A DNA stretch of 64,000 nt from the NCBI RefSeq assembly GCF_000283155.1, contig NW_004454207.1:15227608-15291607 (forward strand). Reading direction: 5' to 3'. The DNA comes from Ceratotherium simum simum. Lineage: Eukaryota; Chordata; Mammalia; Perissodactyla; Rhinocerotidae. Both the position numbers and the translations under genes were made by a program. The notes under the pieces are model-generated. The model was not told where the DNA came from. It searched no databases and was given only the letters and a program-made list of their open reading frames with translations. Each line of letters begins with the position of its first letter. The first letter of the stretch is position 1. This document shows, piece by piece, positions 1 through 11,344 of the stretch.

Positions 1-233
1 TGTCAGGAGTTATTTTAATTCCAGTGAAATCAGTGTTTAGAATTCTCATTGCAGATCACAGATAGGTAACTTAAGAGTAGAATATTGAAATCAGTTTCTG
101 CTACAGAAATCACCTGCAGGATGGCAATCTTTAAAGTTGGTCACCTAGTGTTGTATGTGCACCTTATTGCAGATAGTTCTACTGGACTATGAGTCAATTT
201 CTCTTGATGCAAGTTAATTTATTTCATTTAAGA

Positions 234-528
234 TTTTTTTTTTTTTTTTGGTGAGGAAGATCAGCCCTGAGCTAACATCCATGCTAACCCTCCTCTTTTN
301 NNNNNNNNNNNNNNNNNNNNNNNNNNNNNNNNNNNNNNNNNNNNNNNNNNNNNNNNNNNNNNNNNNNNNNNNNNNNNNNNNNNNNNNNNNNNNNNNNNNT
401 GGGATGCGGCCACAGCATGGCTTGACAAGCAGGGCATCAGTGCACGCCTGGAATCCAACCCTGTGAACCCCGGGCCGCCGAAGCAGAGGGCACGCACTTA
501 ACCACCAGAGGGCCACCACGCTGGCCCC
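234..528 (-). mobile_element. ERE SINE, antisense, interrupted by the gap
   Basis: Read on the minus strand, a tRNA-like head (528 back to about 400) precedes a tail with the ERE 'GATGTTAGCTCAGGGCTGATC' type motif and an A-run at 234-250. The middle is lost in the N gap. It lies directly against a second ERE in the same orientation. The sequence TCATTTAAGA occurs left of this copy (224-233) and right of the neighbour (856-865), so the pair shares one target duplication. Confidence 0.9.
300..399. other. assembly gap (100 N)
   Basis: Exactly 100 N bases, the conventional size for a gap of unknown length. It falls inside the left member of a tandem SINE pair, in the stretch joining the SINE tail to its tRNA-like head. 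Near-identical tandem repeats are a common cause of such gaps, so the true length is unknown. Confidence 0.97.
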
Positions 529-855
529 TTGTCTTTTATTTATTTATTTATTTTTTATCTTTTTTTGTGTGTGAGGAAGATCAGCCCTGAGCTAACATCC
601 ATGCTAACCCTCCTCTTTTTGCTGAGGAAGACCGGCTCTGAGCTAACATCTGTTGCCAATCCTCCTCCTTTTTTTTTCCCCCAAAGCCCCATTAGATAGT
701 TGTATGTCATAGTTACACATCCTTCTAGTTGCTGTATGTGGGACGCGGCCTAAGCATGGCCGGAGAAGCGGTGCATCGGTGCACGCCCAGGATCCGAACC
801 CAGGCCGCCAGTAGCGGAGCGCGCACACCCAACCACTAAGCCACGGGGCCGGCCC
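529..855 (-). mobile_element. ERE SINE, antisense, composite-tail form
   Basis: The head is at 855 (GGGCCGGCCC on the minus strand). The body contains the segment related to 'CAACTATGACATACAACTATCTA' forms followed by the two GATGTTAGC-type tail repeats, then T-rich sequence near 535-575. The element therefore carries both tail modules that other EREs in the window carry singly, as does the copy at 38504-38826. Confidence 0.9.
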
Positions 856-865
856 TCATTTAAGA

Positions 866-2199
866 ATTTTTATACGTCGGCAGACCAGATTCATTATTTT
901 AACCACAATAATAAGATGTTCAAGCTCACTCTTCACTATGACTCTAATATAATTAACTTTAGTAAGCTTCCTTTCATTTTAAAGCAATTCTGGAGTGGGA
1001 GCCCATTCACTTACAATATTGTAGCTTTATTAACATCTTTTTTAATATAATAAATCATGCCATATAAGAGTTATTGATTCCAGGGAAGTGACGCCAAGGT
1101 TTTTTCTGAACTTGATAATAAAATACTACATTTCGATTTCAAGTTAATTTCTATTTAAATGTGGAGTTACTGATATCAGTACTCATATATTAATAGATTC
1201 GGTTGCTTCCAAATAACAAGAGTTTTAGATTTAGTTTTTTTTAAATCCAGAGGATGATCCACTTACAATTAATTTGTTCCAACCAGTGCCTTCAAACAGT
1301 GGCATCACCAAATATTTTTAGAATAGTCATGATATTTATCAAGATTATAAAAACAAAATATTTTTTTCCCTTTTAGCTGTTAAAAATATGGAATGCATAC
1401 AAGTAGAGATTTTCATGTGAAGCTTGTGGAATTATTTGTATCTTTTACATCTACTATAAGTACCTTTGAAGTGTGAGGAGATGTGAAAAGATCAAACATT
1501 ATGACAGCTCTAAAAATGAGTTCATAATGACTTGTCTGAGTGCTATATTCAAAAGGTTTCAATAAAAATGAAAACAACAAAAATAAAACAAATTAAAAAG
1601 CTAAAGTTTTGGTATTTTTTAAATGTGTAAATGTATATTCCAGTTACTAATATAGGTTCATGAGTCCAATGCTAAATATGAATTATATGCTAGTATTTCA
1701 AATCAGGCCCTTAAAGTTCTGCTGGTGTTATCTGTACCATCGGTGATTTTCTTATCATCCTAGAGAGGCTACTAGTGTGCCATCTTCCAGTAGAAGATGT
1801 GGGATGTCATTAGGGTCTTTGAAAATAAATGCGGACACAGTTGGTTATTGGGATTTTGCAGATTTCTATACAAAAAGAGAGAATAACTGGCATCTTTGGA
1901 GATGAAAGTATGACCTAGTATCAGGAAACAAATAGTTAAAAGTATAGACAAAATTTAAGATTAAACTAACGGCGTATATTTATTAATTCAAGCTTTTATG
2001 GAGCTATAATTTGTGCTATACTTGGACTAAAAAGCAATATATAAGCAAAAGAAGTTGTAAAAATTGTACACACAGTTTCCTTATCTTTATACAGATTCCC
2101 CCAAATATTATCATCTTATATAACCATAATACTATTGCCAGAACCACGAAATTATCACTGATAGAATCCTGCTAAATAATCTACAAAATTTAATCAAAT
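866..2199. other. no recognised feature
   Basis: AT-rich sequence with no long frame, no CpG cluster and no repeat I can name. I see nothing to annotate. Confidence 0.6.
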
Positions 2200-2665
2200 A
2201 TTGCCAATTGTCACATTAATGTCCTTTTACTGTTCCAGGATCTAATCCAGAATGACACATTGCATTTAGTTGTCATGTCTTCCACCCTGAGGAAGTGTCG
2301 TGACCTTGACACTTTTGAGAACTGGAAGAGAACTGGCCAGTTATTTTGTTGAATGTCCCTCAATTTGGATTTGTGTGATGTTTCTTCATGCTGAATTCCA
2401 CTTATACATTTTTTTGTCAAGAATCCCACAGAAGTAAAGGTGAATTCTTCTCAATACATCACGTCAAGGGGTTCATGCTGTCAGTATGTCTTAATACTGA
2501 TGATATCAACCTTGATCACTTGGTTAAGGTGGTGTCTGTCAGCTTTCTTTACTGAAAAATTACTATTTTCTCCTTTGTAATTAATAAGTATCTTGAAGAG
2601 AAAATAATTATAAAACTATCAAAATATCTTCTATTGAGGAATTTGCAATGTGTCATCAGTTCATA
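2200..2665. repeat. old interspersed repeat, probably L1 non-coding
   Basis: The run from 'CATTTAGTTGTCATGTCTTC' through 'GACCTTGACACTTTTGAGAA' to 'CACTTGGTTAAGGTGGTGTC' (about 2260-2540) and 'TAATTAATAAGTATCTTG' resembles a widespread placental repeat that I associate with old L1 sequence. Class and orientation are from memory and not certain. Confidence 0.45.
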
Positions 2666-3119
2666 GATATATTAAGTATTATTAAAGTATTACTCTATGT
2701 GGAAATTGCAGTGAAAGCATGATGAGGAAGTAACAAATTCCACTGAAAATAATAAGTTTAAAATATGATTTCATTTTTCCTGGCAACAGAATATTTTCCT
2801 TGGTAACATTCACTTATAGAGATCGTCTGTTGCTATTTCTTGCATACTTTATTAGTACATCTGCAAAAGCAAAGAGAAACAGCTGAGTAGAGAAGTGTAA
2901 CAGAACACACAAGGGCGATAGCAGAATATCTTTCCCCCAGAGTATGCTGATCAGGGGAACACATGGGGATCAGGGGAAAAAATAAGAGTAGAGGCTTGGC
3001 CTCTGTTTCAGCCTTCTGTACATTGCAGGAAGATTCTGCTTAAATGCTAATCCTTTTATTTGTTATTTTGAACAAAAATAATCCCTATTAAAACTGTCTA
3101 TAGCAAGTCACACACACAT

Positions 3120-3219
3120 CATATGTATTATACACAAGCAAAGTTCCAATGAAACATTATTTGCAAAAACAGGTGGTAGGCTAGATTTGGCAAGCGAGGC
3201 CATAGTTTGCTGATCCCTG
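3120..3219 (-). mobile_element. hAT-Charlie-like DNA transposon end
   Basis: The stretch ending at 3219 reads, on the minus strand, CAGGGATCAGCAAACTATGG followed by a 'GCC..AAATC..GCC' pattern. This is the terminal signature of several hAT-Charlie non-autonomous elements. Only one end is seen. Confidence 0.45.
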
Positions 3220-3235
3220 CTTGGGCCACTCAGAG

Positions 3236-3436
3236 CAGGATTCCTCAATCTCGGCACTACTGATATTTGGGGCTGGATAATTCTTTGTGGATTATAGGAT
3301 GTTGAGCAACATTCCTGTCCTCTACACACTAGATGCAAGTAGAACTCTCCCACCCCAGAAGTGCCCACCACAAATGTTTCCAGACGTTGCCAAATGTCCC
3401 CTGGGGAACAAAATCACCCCCAGTCGAGAACCACTG
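3236..3436 (-). mobile_element. MER5A-like hAT element
   Basis: A nearly full-length (about 200 bp) copy of a short non-autonomous hAT element. On the minus strand it starts CAGTGGTTCTCGACTGGGGG, passes through 'CCAGGGGACATTTGGCAACG' and ends near TCAACATCCT..GAGGAATCCTG. It is inverted relative to the related copy at 38246-38465. Several short ORFs across it are by-products of the repeat. Confidence 0.85.
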
Positions 3437-3787
3437 CTCTCCCAGTCTCCTGGCCAGAAAGAGCAGACTTACTCTGATTTTTTCCATTGTTCTTCGGGTT
3501 TTTTCAGCACCTGTTGGCATTTCTGAGTTGGGAACTTCTCCTACACTCAGATTGGGATATATAGAAAGCGAAAAACACCCCCAGGGGACTCAACTCAACT
3601 CTGAGTCCTTCCTTGAATACCAAGCTCCCTAGCTGAGTGGATCTTCTTTTCTCCACCTGTCATAGTCTTCTGCTGTTTGTTTCACTTGTCTTATCCAGGT
3701 TTTAGATATACGAAACAGAAGGACTAGAGTGAAACATCTTATTCTCCCAGATATGTATTCTTAAAAGATGGCTCCTGTCTGAGGATG

Positions 3788-4090
3788 TGTAGTGTCATGG
3801 TTAAGAGTGGTTAAGCGTTCAGAAGCCAAGTATCATGAATTATGAATTCAACTCGTGGTTCTACTATTCAAGGGATGTGAAACCCTGGGCAGGAGATATT
3901 GCTTCCTGCTACTCAGTTTTTTCAGAGGTAAATCTATAGTGGATTTAATATACAACTCATAGCTGCATGTAATATAATCTTCATTTAACTCATAAGGGTT
4001 AAATAAGTTACTGCATATAAATAATATGATACCAGTGTTTGTTACATAGTAAATACTTACTATGTATTGGATATCATTATTATCATTTTT
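3788..4090 (+). repeat. MIR SINE
   Basis: The start 'AGTGTCATGGTTAAGAGTGG' (3790) and the end 'GTTTGTTACATAGTAAATAC' (4038) followed by ATTATTATCATT match the head and tail of MIR. The core 'CTGGGCAGGAGATATTGCTTC' is degraded. This is an ancient mammalian SINE with no expected function. Confidence 0.75.
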
Positions 4091-5149
4091 TACTACAATT
4101 ATCTGGAAAACCACTGACAAGTAACTTTACAAACACCATGCCAACGATTATTAACGCTCCATACCCACAACTCCCATCCCAAAGTGAAAGCAAGAATCAT
4201 CAAAAAGCAGATTTTTCAAAACTGGAAGTGATGCACTTGAATTTGAACTAATTTGATGCACTGTTTTAAAGGGTTGGCAAAATGGAGCATTTGATATCTT
4301 AAGGTATTTCAAATCACAAAGAATTTAAATGCCAGAACTACAAAGACCCCATTACAGTGTTTTCCTTTTAAGTAATTCTTTTCCCCCCTGAGGGACAGTA
4401 ACAGAGAAACGACTAGTGTTTCATTAAGGCTATACCTACTCTCATTCTCTCTAGAACAACATTCACCTCCTGTGCAAGGGCACACGTTAATCTCTCTTCA
4501 TGCAAGGACTTTCATCCCTCGTCAGCCTGGAGAGGAGAGGTTCTTTCAATCCTTCAGAATTCATCACATGTCATCTAAGGTTATAAAGCTAAACACTAGA
4601 ACAAAGACACCCACACTCACACCATCTGCAAAGCAGAAGAGAGAAAACAAAGGAAGCATGGAATATGAAACATAACATAGAAGATGAAAGAACTAAGACA
4701 AAATATTTGTGTATCAATAAGTAGAAATGGGATAAGTTCACATATTAGAAGTAAAAGGTTGAGCAGATAAAATAACACTAGCAAATTCATGCTGCACCTA
4801 ATAGGTGTATCTAAAATGATTTAAAAGTGAAAGTATGAACCGAGTTGTGCCATGATATTAATTCCAGACAATGTAGAAATCTTAAAGAAAAAAAGGGCGT
4901 GCTATAATGATCAACAGCACTGTCTACATTGATAATAAAACTTTGTGATTAATATTTAGGTACTGAATAACAAAATGTCAAAAATATGAAATGGACTGCA
5001 AGAACAAAATTAAGGGAAACAATGAATGAGAAACAGACTTTATCCCACTAAGAACAGCTACTGAATAAGTCACATAATCCTTCTGAGTAGTTTACCATAT
5101 AATCTATAAGGAAAAAAATGTATTAATAAGATTGGTATTGTCTTACTTT
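4091..5149. other. A-rich sequence, possibly decayed L1/HAL1
   Basis: Strong A bias on the plus strand from about 4580 suggests a decayed LINE in sense orientation, continuous with the better-supported LINE at 5640-6560. No motif is clear enough for a firm call. Confidence 0.3.
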
Positions 5150-5630
5150 GAATTTCCCCAGAAGCAGTCCTAAGACAAGAATTCCAGTGAAATGTGTTTA
5201 TTAGAGAAGACAAGGAACACAAGTAGGGAAGAGAGAAGTTACATAGTGAAGGAAAAGCATCCTATAAAGGGTGCATAATTAAACTACCTGTCGCAGGTAG
5301 TTTGGAATCATTTGGAAAAACTCTGAAAAAGGATATAAAATATGACCAAATTTTCTCAACAAAGGGCAGAAGGCAGCTAGGGTATTTATATACTGTATCC
5401 CAGCAGCCATTGGTTGGAAGTTGCGGGGCTTGTGTTAATTCACCAGAACTTCTGGTCTGCTGCATGGGAACAAAACGGCCTTCTAAGATTTCAGAAAAAG
5501 CTTTGTGGCAGAGAGATACAGACACTGGCAGATGGAAGTTCAAAGGTGCACATTGAAAACTGTAGGGTCTGAGGGATATGGGCAGGGCACTACTGGCGTC
5601 TGCTATAGCCATACGATATTCTATATAACC
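5150..5630. repeat. unresolved interspersed repeat, LTR-like
   Basis: Starts near 'TTTCCCCAGAAGCAGTCCTA' and runs through 'GGTAGTTTGGAATCATTTGG' and 'CACCAGAACTTCTGGTCTGC'. It has more GC than its surroundings, and A-rich LINE-like sequence lies on both sides, so it looks like an insertion into an older LINE. I recognise the pattern as a dispersed repeat but cannot name the family. Confidence 0.4.
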
Positions 5631-5639
5631 TGATAACAG

Positions 5640-6560
5640 AAAATTTTATGTGATGATAAGGCAACTACTAAAATTGAGCATATGTTAGACCACAAAGAAA
5701 ATCACAATACATTTAAGAATGTAAAATAGAAAGAGCCATATTTCCTGACCACACTGGTGTAATATTTAAAATTAAGGAGGAAAGAAAATCTAAAATTATC
5801 TCAAAATATTTTAAAATTATAGACAAAACACTGTTATACAACTCTTAGATTAAAGGTTAAATACAAATCAATACTGCATAATATAGAGACAATAATGGTT
5901 AAGGATACACGTTTTAAAAAAGGATAATGTGAAAACTATTCTCAGTGAAAAAAAACATACCCTTTAACTCATATATTCCTAAATAAGAAATATTTTTTAA
6001 ATAGTTACATCTTCAATGTGAAAAGTTTTGAAAAATAATAAGAAAATATAGCCATGAAATCACAAAGAAAAATTTTAAAGGCTTAAGTCAATAACATTAT
6101 TAAAATCCAAAACTAGTTAGCTTATATATTTTTTAAAATGATATTATAATGATCCTAGATTAATATGTGAAAAAAGAATAAAATGCTATGCTAGCAAAAT
6201 TAGAAATGAGGAAAGGAAAAAACAGATAGAAAGAAAATTAAAAGATATATATCAAAATTCTTTAGAACAATTTGTGCAAAATTCTTTGAAAACCAGGATT
6301 GTGTATTCTAAAAACAATATAAATTACCAAAACTAACCCCAGAAGAGATAGAAAATCTAAATAAGCCAGTGATTGCGTGAAAATTATTTTTTAAATATTG
6401 ATAATATAATCTCACTAAAAATTAAAAGGCCCAGATGGTCTCATAGTAAGTAATTTCAAACCAAGAATTTAATTCCAACACAATTTAAAATTATCCAGAG
6501 CAGTAATTAAGGTGATGCTTAAAAATATTTTTCTAATGTCAGAATAATACTGATAACAAA
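5640..6560 (+). repeat. decayed L1/HAL1 ORF2-like region
   Basis: Plus-strand segments 'ATTGAGCATATGTTAGACCA' (5675), 'CCAGAAGAGATAGAAAATCT' (6340) and 'AAAGGCCCAGATGGTCTCAT' (6426) correspond to L1 reverse-transcriptase coding sequence. Stops and indels are dense and no frame survives. Confidence 0.6.
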
Positions 6561-6632
6561 ATTCAAATCACTATAATTTATTAGTATCAATACTCAGGTA
6601 AGGAATCAAGTGTTAGAAAAAAGAAGATACTG

Positions 6633-6884
6633 GGGCGGGCCCCATGGTATAGTGGTGAATTTCAGCACACTCTGCTTCAGTGGCCCAGGTTCATGGGTTT
6701 GGATCCCGGGTGCAGATCTACGCCACTTGTCAGCCATGCTGTGGTGGCGACCCACATATAAAGTAGAGGAAGACTGGCACAGATGTTAGCTCAAGTCTAA
6801 CCTTCCTCAAGCAAAACGTGGGGAAGATTGGCAACAGATGTTAGCTCAGGGTGAATCTTCCTCAGGAAAAAAAAAAAGAAAGAA
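6633..6884 (+). mobile_element. ERE SINE, older copy
   Basis: Head GGGCGGGCCCCATGG, B-box-like GTTTGGATCCC, two GATGTTAGCTCA tail repeats and an A-rich end. Flanked by an 11-bp target duplication AGAAGATACTG (6622-6632) / AGAAGATGCTG (6885-6895) with one mismatch, consistent with some age. Confidence 0.92.
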
Positions 6885-6919
6885 AGAAGATGCTGATATA
6901 TTAAAATAACTATATAATT

Positions 6920-7030
6920 TTAGGGCAAGGATTCTACATGTTTTGTTTATTTCTGAGTCTCTAGTATCTGGGAAAATGCCTGCCACACAATTTTAGGCAC
7001 ACAATAAATATTAATGGTATGAATGAATAA
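6920..7030 (+). repeat. L2 3' end
   Basis: 'GGGCAAGGATTCTACATGTT' followed by 'GAAAATGCCTGCCACACAAT' and 'CACACAATAAATATTAATGG' matches the conserved L2 3' end (gggcagggact ... tgcctggcaca ... caataaatatt). Confidence 0.65.
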
Positions 7031-7192
7031 TGACAAGAATATAAAGGTGGTTCAAAATTGGCAATTTTAGTAAAATATATATATATAATATACACATTAA
7101 ACACATATATATATAATTTAAGTAGATCAGAGGAAAAAAATTATGAATACCATGTTGCATTAAAAACACATATAAAATAATATTAAGTCCTG

Positions 7193-7515
7193 ATATTTGT
7201 ATTGAAATATAATTGACATACAACACTGTATAAGTTTAAGGTGCATAAAGTGTTGATTTGATACATTTATATATTGCAATGTGATTACCACTGTAGAGTC
7301 AGCTAGCACCTCTATCCCATCACATAATTTCCATTTCATTTTTGTGGTGGGAACAATTAAGATCTAATCTCTTAGCATCTTTGAAGTTTATAATACAGTA
7401 TTGTTGACCATAATCACTATGCTGTGCATTAGATCTCCAGGACTTAATTTGTTGTTTAAGGGTACTAAACTGGAACTAGTAGATAAATATGTCCTATGGT
7501 CCTGATTTTGAAAAA
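7193..7515 (-). repeat. L1M 3' untranslated region
   Basis: On the plus strand it begins 'TTGAAATATAATTGACATAC' and continues with 'GTGATTACCACTGTAGAGTC' and 'TATTGTTGACCATAATCACT'. This is the reverse complement of the L1M 3' end that terminates 'GTATGTCAATTATACTTCAA'. Confidence 0.75.
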
Positions 7516-7673
7516 TAATTGTCTATATCTATATTGAAAATCAAGAAAAACACCATGCTTAATGAAAAAAACACTAGAATAATTCCACGAAAATTTAGAA
7601 AAACTAAAGAGCCCTGAATAATAACACTAAACTTGTTCTAAAATGCCAAGTACTTTCAAATTAAAGAGCATGA

Positions 7674-7705
7674 GAGTGTGTGTGTGTGTTTGTGTGTGTG
7701 TGTGT
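7674..7705. repeat. (TG)n microsatellite
   Basis: About 32 bp of TG repeats with one TT interruption at 7689-7691. Likely length-variable. Confidence 0.9.
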
Positions 7706-7729
7706 AAAAAGACAAAATATCAAAATAGG

Positions 7730-8560
7730 AAAAAGGTGTGAAATTTATGATCCAGCAGTTAAATAAATACAAATGGTTAAAAATATAAAAGGATGTTTAA
7801 TGTAAAAGAAATTCAAAGAACATGTTTTCAACTGTAAGACTGGTAAAATTTATAAAGTTAAATAAAATTATGACTTAGCACAGAAATGGAAAAACAATCA
7901 ATTTTAAAACTACTTGTGAGCATCTAAATAAGTTTAACATTTTTGGAAACCAATTTTTCAATGTCCAAGAAAATTTAAACACCAGAAACTCTTTGACCTA
8001 GCAACATTTTGCTGGGGAATTACGCCATAGCCCTATTCAAAAACTATGACAAGGGGCCAGCCAGGCGGCATAGTGGTTAAGTTTGTGTGCTATGCTTCAG
8101 GTGGCTCCGGGTTCACAGGTTCGGATCCTGGGCGTGGACCTATGCACCACTTATCAAGGTGTGCTGTGGCAGGCATCCCACATAAAATAGATGAAGATGG
8201 GCACAGATGTTACCTCAGGGCTAATCTTCCCCAGAAAAAAGAGGAGGATTGGCAACAGATGCTAGCTGAGGGCTAATCTTCCTCACCAAAAAAAAAAAAA
8301 AAATCTATGACTAGAACTAACTATAATGTTATTTAACCTTATATTGATTTTTAACAGCAAAAATCAAGCCATATGTCGAATAACTTAGGAATGACTAAAA
8401 GTTTGTGTGCATCTGTTTAATGGAACAGAATAAAATCTTTAAAAAAATTCAAGAAGAGTTCCACATGCTGCTATGGTATGTTCTCAATTACATACTATAT
8501 ATATAGAAAATGTTAATATCTTTTAGGAAAGGAGCTAAGGATCCTTGTAGTGAGGCATGA
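7730..8560 (+). repeat. old L1M ORF2 3' part, split by an ERE
   Basis: 'CTCTTTGACCTAGCAACATT' (7989) corresponds to the L1 ORF2 segment coding for the 'YDPAIPL'-like stretch. 'TTAACAGCAAAAATCAAGCC' (8351) and 'GGAACAGAATAAAATCTTTA' follow in the correct order. An ERE at 8053-8304 interrupts it. Confidence 0.6.
8053..8304 (+). mobile_element. ERE SINE inserted in L1M
   Basis: Head GGGGCCAGCCAGGCGGCATAG, B-box GGTTCGGATCC (8119-8129) and paired GATGTTACCTCAGGG / GATGCTAGCTGAGGG tails with an A15-18 end. CTATGAC occurs on both sides (8044-8050, 8305-8311) and fits the target duplication. Confidence 0.93.
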
Positions 8561-9587
8561 TAAGGAAGCTTAAAGTTCTTAATTTATAATTTCATATGCT
8601 TTTTATCCTGTGCATATAACATAGATGTTTTTGCTTCTATGTGTGTGTATATTCATCTACATATGTATATATTGTTTTTAGAGATTGGAAAAGAGTTTAC
8701 TATGATAGATTACCAGAAAAAGATTAACTGCACACTCCATTTAAAATATTTATGTTATTTGGTATTGAGGGTAAAATAAATATAATACATCATCCTCAGG
8801 CTCTACCATATATATATATATACGTAATCATGTTGCCACAAGACAAGCAATCTCAAATTATTCAACTCTGGAAAATCACAATTAAATTTCCTGGCAACTT
8901 TTCTAAGGGGGTGGAAACTGTTTTGTGATCATGATAGAAAATTAGTTATCTACAACAAGAGTCACTTATTTTAAACTTCACAATCTGAAGTTTAAGAGAT
9001 TGTTAAATGTGCAACGAGGTCTTCTAAATGAGTATAGGCCAATGGCTTTTTCAGATATTTTGGAAAAGTAGACAAATGTGCAGTTACCATCTTTTAGCAA
9101 ACCCATAGAAATGTCTTAGAGCTTTTTGGGGAAGATCATCCAGATTCAATTGAGAAGTAAAGTTCCTCAGTGATAGATATAAATGAGCCCCTAATATTAG
9201 CACAAAAGATTCAGGGATTTGATTGTGCATTTGCAGAAGTAACTTAAGAGTAGGGAAGCTCTGGACTTGACTGACATTTCAGATTTGTTTTTCCATTCTC
9301 TATTCTTATTATTGCACTAGAAATCCAAATATTAGAAAGAGTGCACAATATAATAAATAAATCACAATCTCATTTATTTTACAAAAGTGTATGTAATTTA
9401 ACTTCTATTACTTAATATCATCCATATTATGGTCATTATCCACCTTCAAAACATTGCTGAGTAGTTTTATCTAAGTAGAGCTAAAAACAATAACTGGGAA
9501 ATCTGTCCTCAGATCAAACATCCAAAATAGATATTTGTCACTCATGAATAAAGCTAGCAAGATGTAGAACTGAGTGAGACCTTAAAG
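8561..9587. other. no recognised feature
   Basis: AT-rich, with a short (TA)n at 8810-8822. Nothing else I can name. Confidence 0.55.
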
Positions 9588-9596
9588 AAGAATTTA

Positions 9597-9810
9597 GGGG
9601 CGGCCCCATGGCTTAGCGGTTAAGTGCGCATGTTTCGCTGCTGGCGGCCCGGGTTCGAATCCCGGGCACGCACCGACGCACCGCTTGTCCGGCCATGCTG
9701 AGGCCGCGTCCCATATACAGCAACTAGAAGGATATGCAACTATGACATACAACTATCTACTGGGGCTTTGGGGGAAAAATAAATAAATAAATAAAATTAT
9801 AAAAAAAAAA
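9597..9810 (+). mobile_element. ERE SINE, short-tail form with intact promoter boxes
   Basis: The tRNA-like head has an A-box-like TGGCTTAGCGGT (9609-9620) and a B box GGTTCGAATCC (9652-9662) that matches the pol III consensus exactly. The tail is the 'CAGCAACTAGAAGGAT ... GACATACAACTATCTA' type followed by (AAAT)n and A12. Flanked by AAGAATTTA (9588-9596, 9811-9819). This looks like a young copy. Confidence 0.96.
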
Positions 9811-9819
9811 AAGAATTTA

Positions 9820-10979
9820 AAGCTACATCCCAGTAAGTATGAAATATGAATGATGGCTCTGACTACATCCTAGAACATAGAGTTCTAAGTTAACAGATAG
9901 ATAAAATGTAAAATAAAACCAATATAATTACAGCAAAAATATATAGTACGGATAGGCCAGGAGGAAAAAAAAAAGAAATATATTTCTAATATCATACAAA
10001 ACAAAATACTAGTTAGATGGTATTATGGTATTTTGTCTCCTACAAGTATTTCTCTTCAGTAAATTTAAGAGGTTGATCTGAAGATGATTCTGCTTTCCCA
10101 TGTTGAATGCAAATAGCCTTGCGTAGTTGAAATGATAAGTGATACTAAGAGATCAGAATATTTTGATGTCTTCTGGTTATAAAATATAATTCTCTATAAT
10201 GTAGCTATAGATAAACCATTTGATGGTTTTGTCAATCTTTTCTGCTCTCATTTAATTAAAATACTATCAAGAATCTTAAAATATCAAAACTTTAGAAATT
10301 AACACATTCTAGAACGGCAAAAGATATGAAGCTCAAAATTACATTCTACAATAAACAGGAGTCCATATTTTTTAATATTCACAAGGATGAAAATTATAAA
10401 ATAAGCATATTTTTTGTTCGAATTTCTTGCTCACATGAAGTCATGTGGAGCACAAAATGGCTTTGGGGGGCAGTCATATGATTAAAATTATGCTTGTCCA
10501 GAAGTGTAAATACATTTAAAGCATTCTTCATATAATGTTTATTGCTTGTGTCTATCAAAGACAGAAAAAAAAATCCTGAAAAACTGGTCAATATCATATA
10601 TTAAACTCCATGAAAACACAAACCAGATAAATGTTTTTCAATGCATTTCAAAAAGCATGGTTCATAGTGGCTTATTCAATGCATATTTGTTGAACAAAAG
10701 ATTGTTACGTATCTTTGCCAATGACATTCATATCTCATTGGCCTTAATTATGTGAAACAAAAAAATTAGTAGAAGAATTTCCTTTATTTTAAGCAAATAA
10801 GCCCAAAAATACAAATGAATTTCCTGTTACCCTCAAACCAACATGTGAATTACATCAGCGAGGAACTTAAGAAGTGTGTTACAAATCTTTGTACACTCAC
10901 TGCATAGCACAATGCCTGCAAAGACAAGACATTTATTGGATGAATGAAACCTGAATCAGGAATCATAAAAAAATAGCCA
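9820..10979. other. mostly unassigned; possible L2/MIR tail fragments
   Basis: 'CAATGCATATTTGTTGAACA' (10677) and 'GACATTTATTGGATGAATGA' (10928) resemble the common ends of L2 or MIR, but each match is under 60 bp. The rest is anonymous AT-rich sequence. Confidence 0.35.
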
Positions 10980-11240
10980 AAGATTGTTGTACTGAATGAG
11001 TCCAATAAGTCAATATAATGTGATAAATTTAATAGCAGGTAAGTCAAATGTGCTATGGGAACAACTATGAGAGGTGTTTAAATGAGAATGAGGTTCAGGA
11101 AACCCTGTCAGAGGGATATTAGCATGAGCTAGTTTGGTGAATGAAATTAAAGAAGAAATTCTGAGAAAACACAACAGTGCAGTTGAGAAACTACATTTGT
11201 TTGCCATGGTTGTAGCAGATAATTTAATAATCATCATGAA
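10980..11240 (-). repeat. possible L2 3' UTR, antisense
   Basis: 'GTGCTATGGGAACAACTATG' followed by 'GAGGTTCAGGAAACCCTGTC' and 'GAGCTAGTTTGGTGAATGAA' follows the order of the reverse complement of the L2 3' UTR (gtgctatgggagca ... ggtcaggaaaggc). Heavily diverged. Confidence 0.4.
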
Positions 11241-11344
11241 GAAGTTAATTTAAAAAAAACAAAAAAGATCCATTAGATATGGCATTATGAAGAACACTGG
11301 TAAAATTAGTGCCTGTGAGTGTGTTTTTTTTTTTTAAATAACTA

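Noticed and set aside
3287..3632. Overlapping ORFs of 63-99 codons
   Set aside because: They cover the MER5A-like element and its flank; frames arise from the repeat's base composition.
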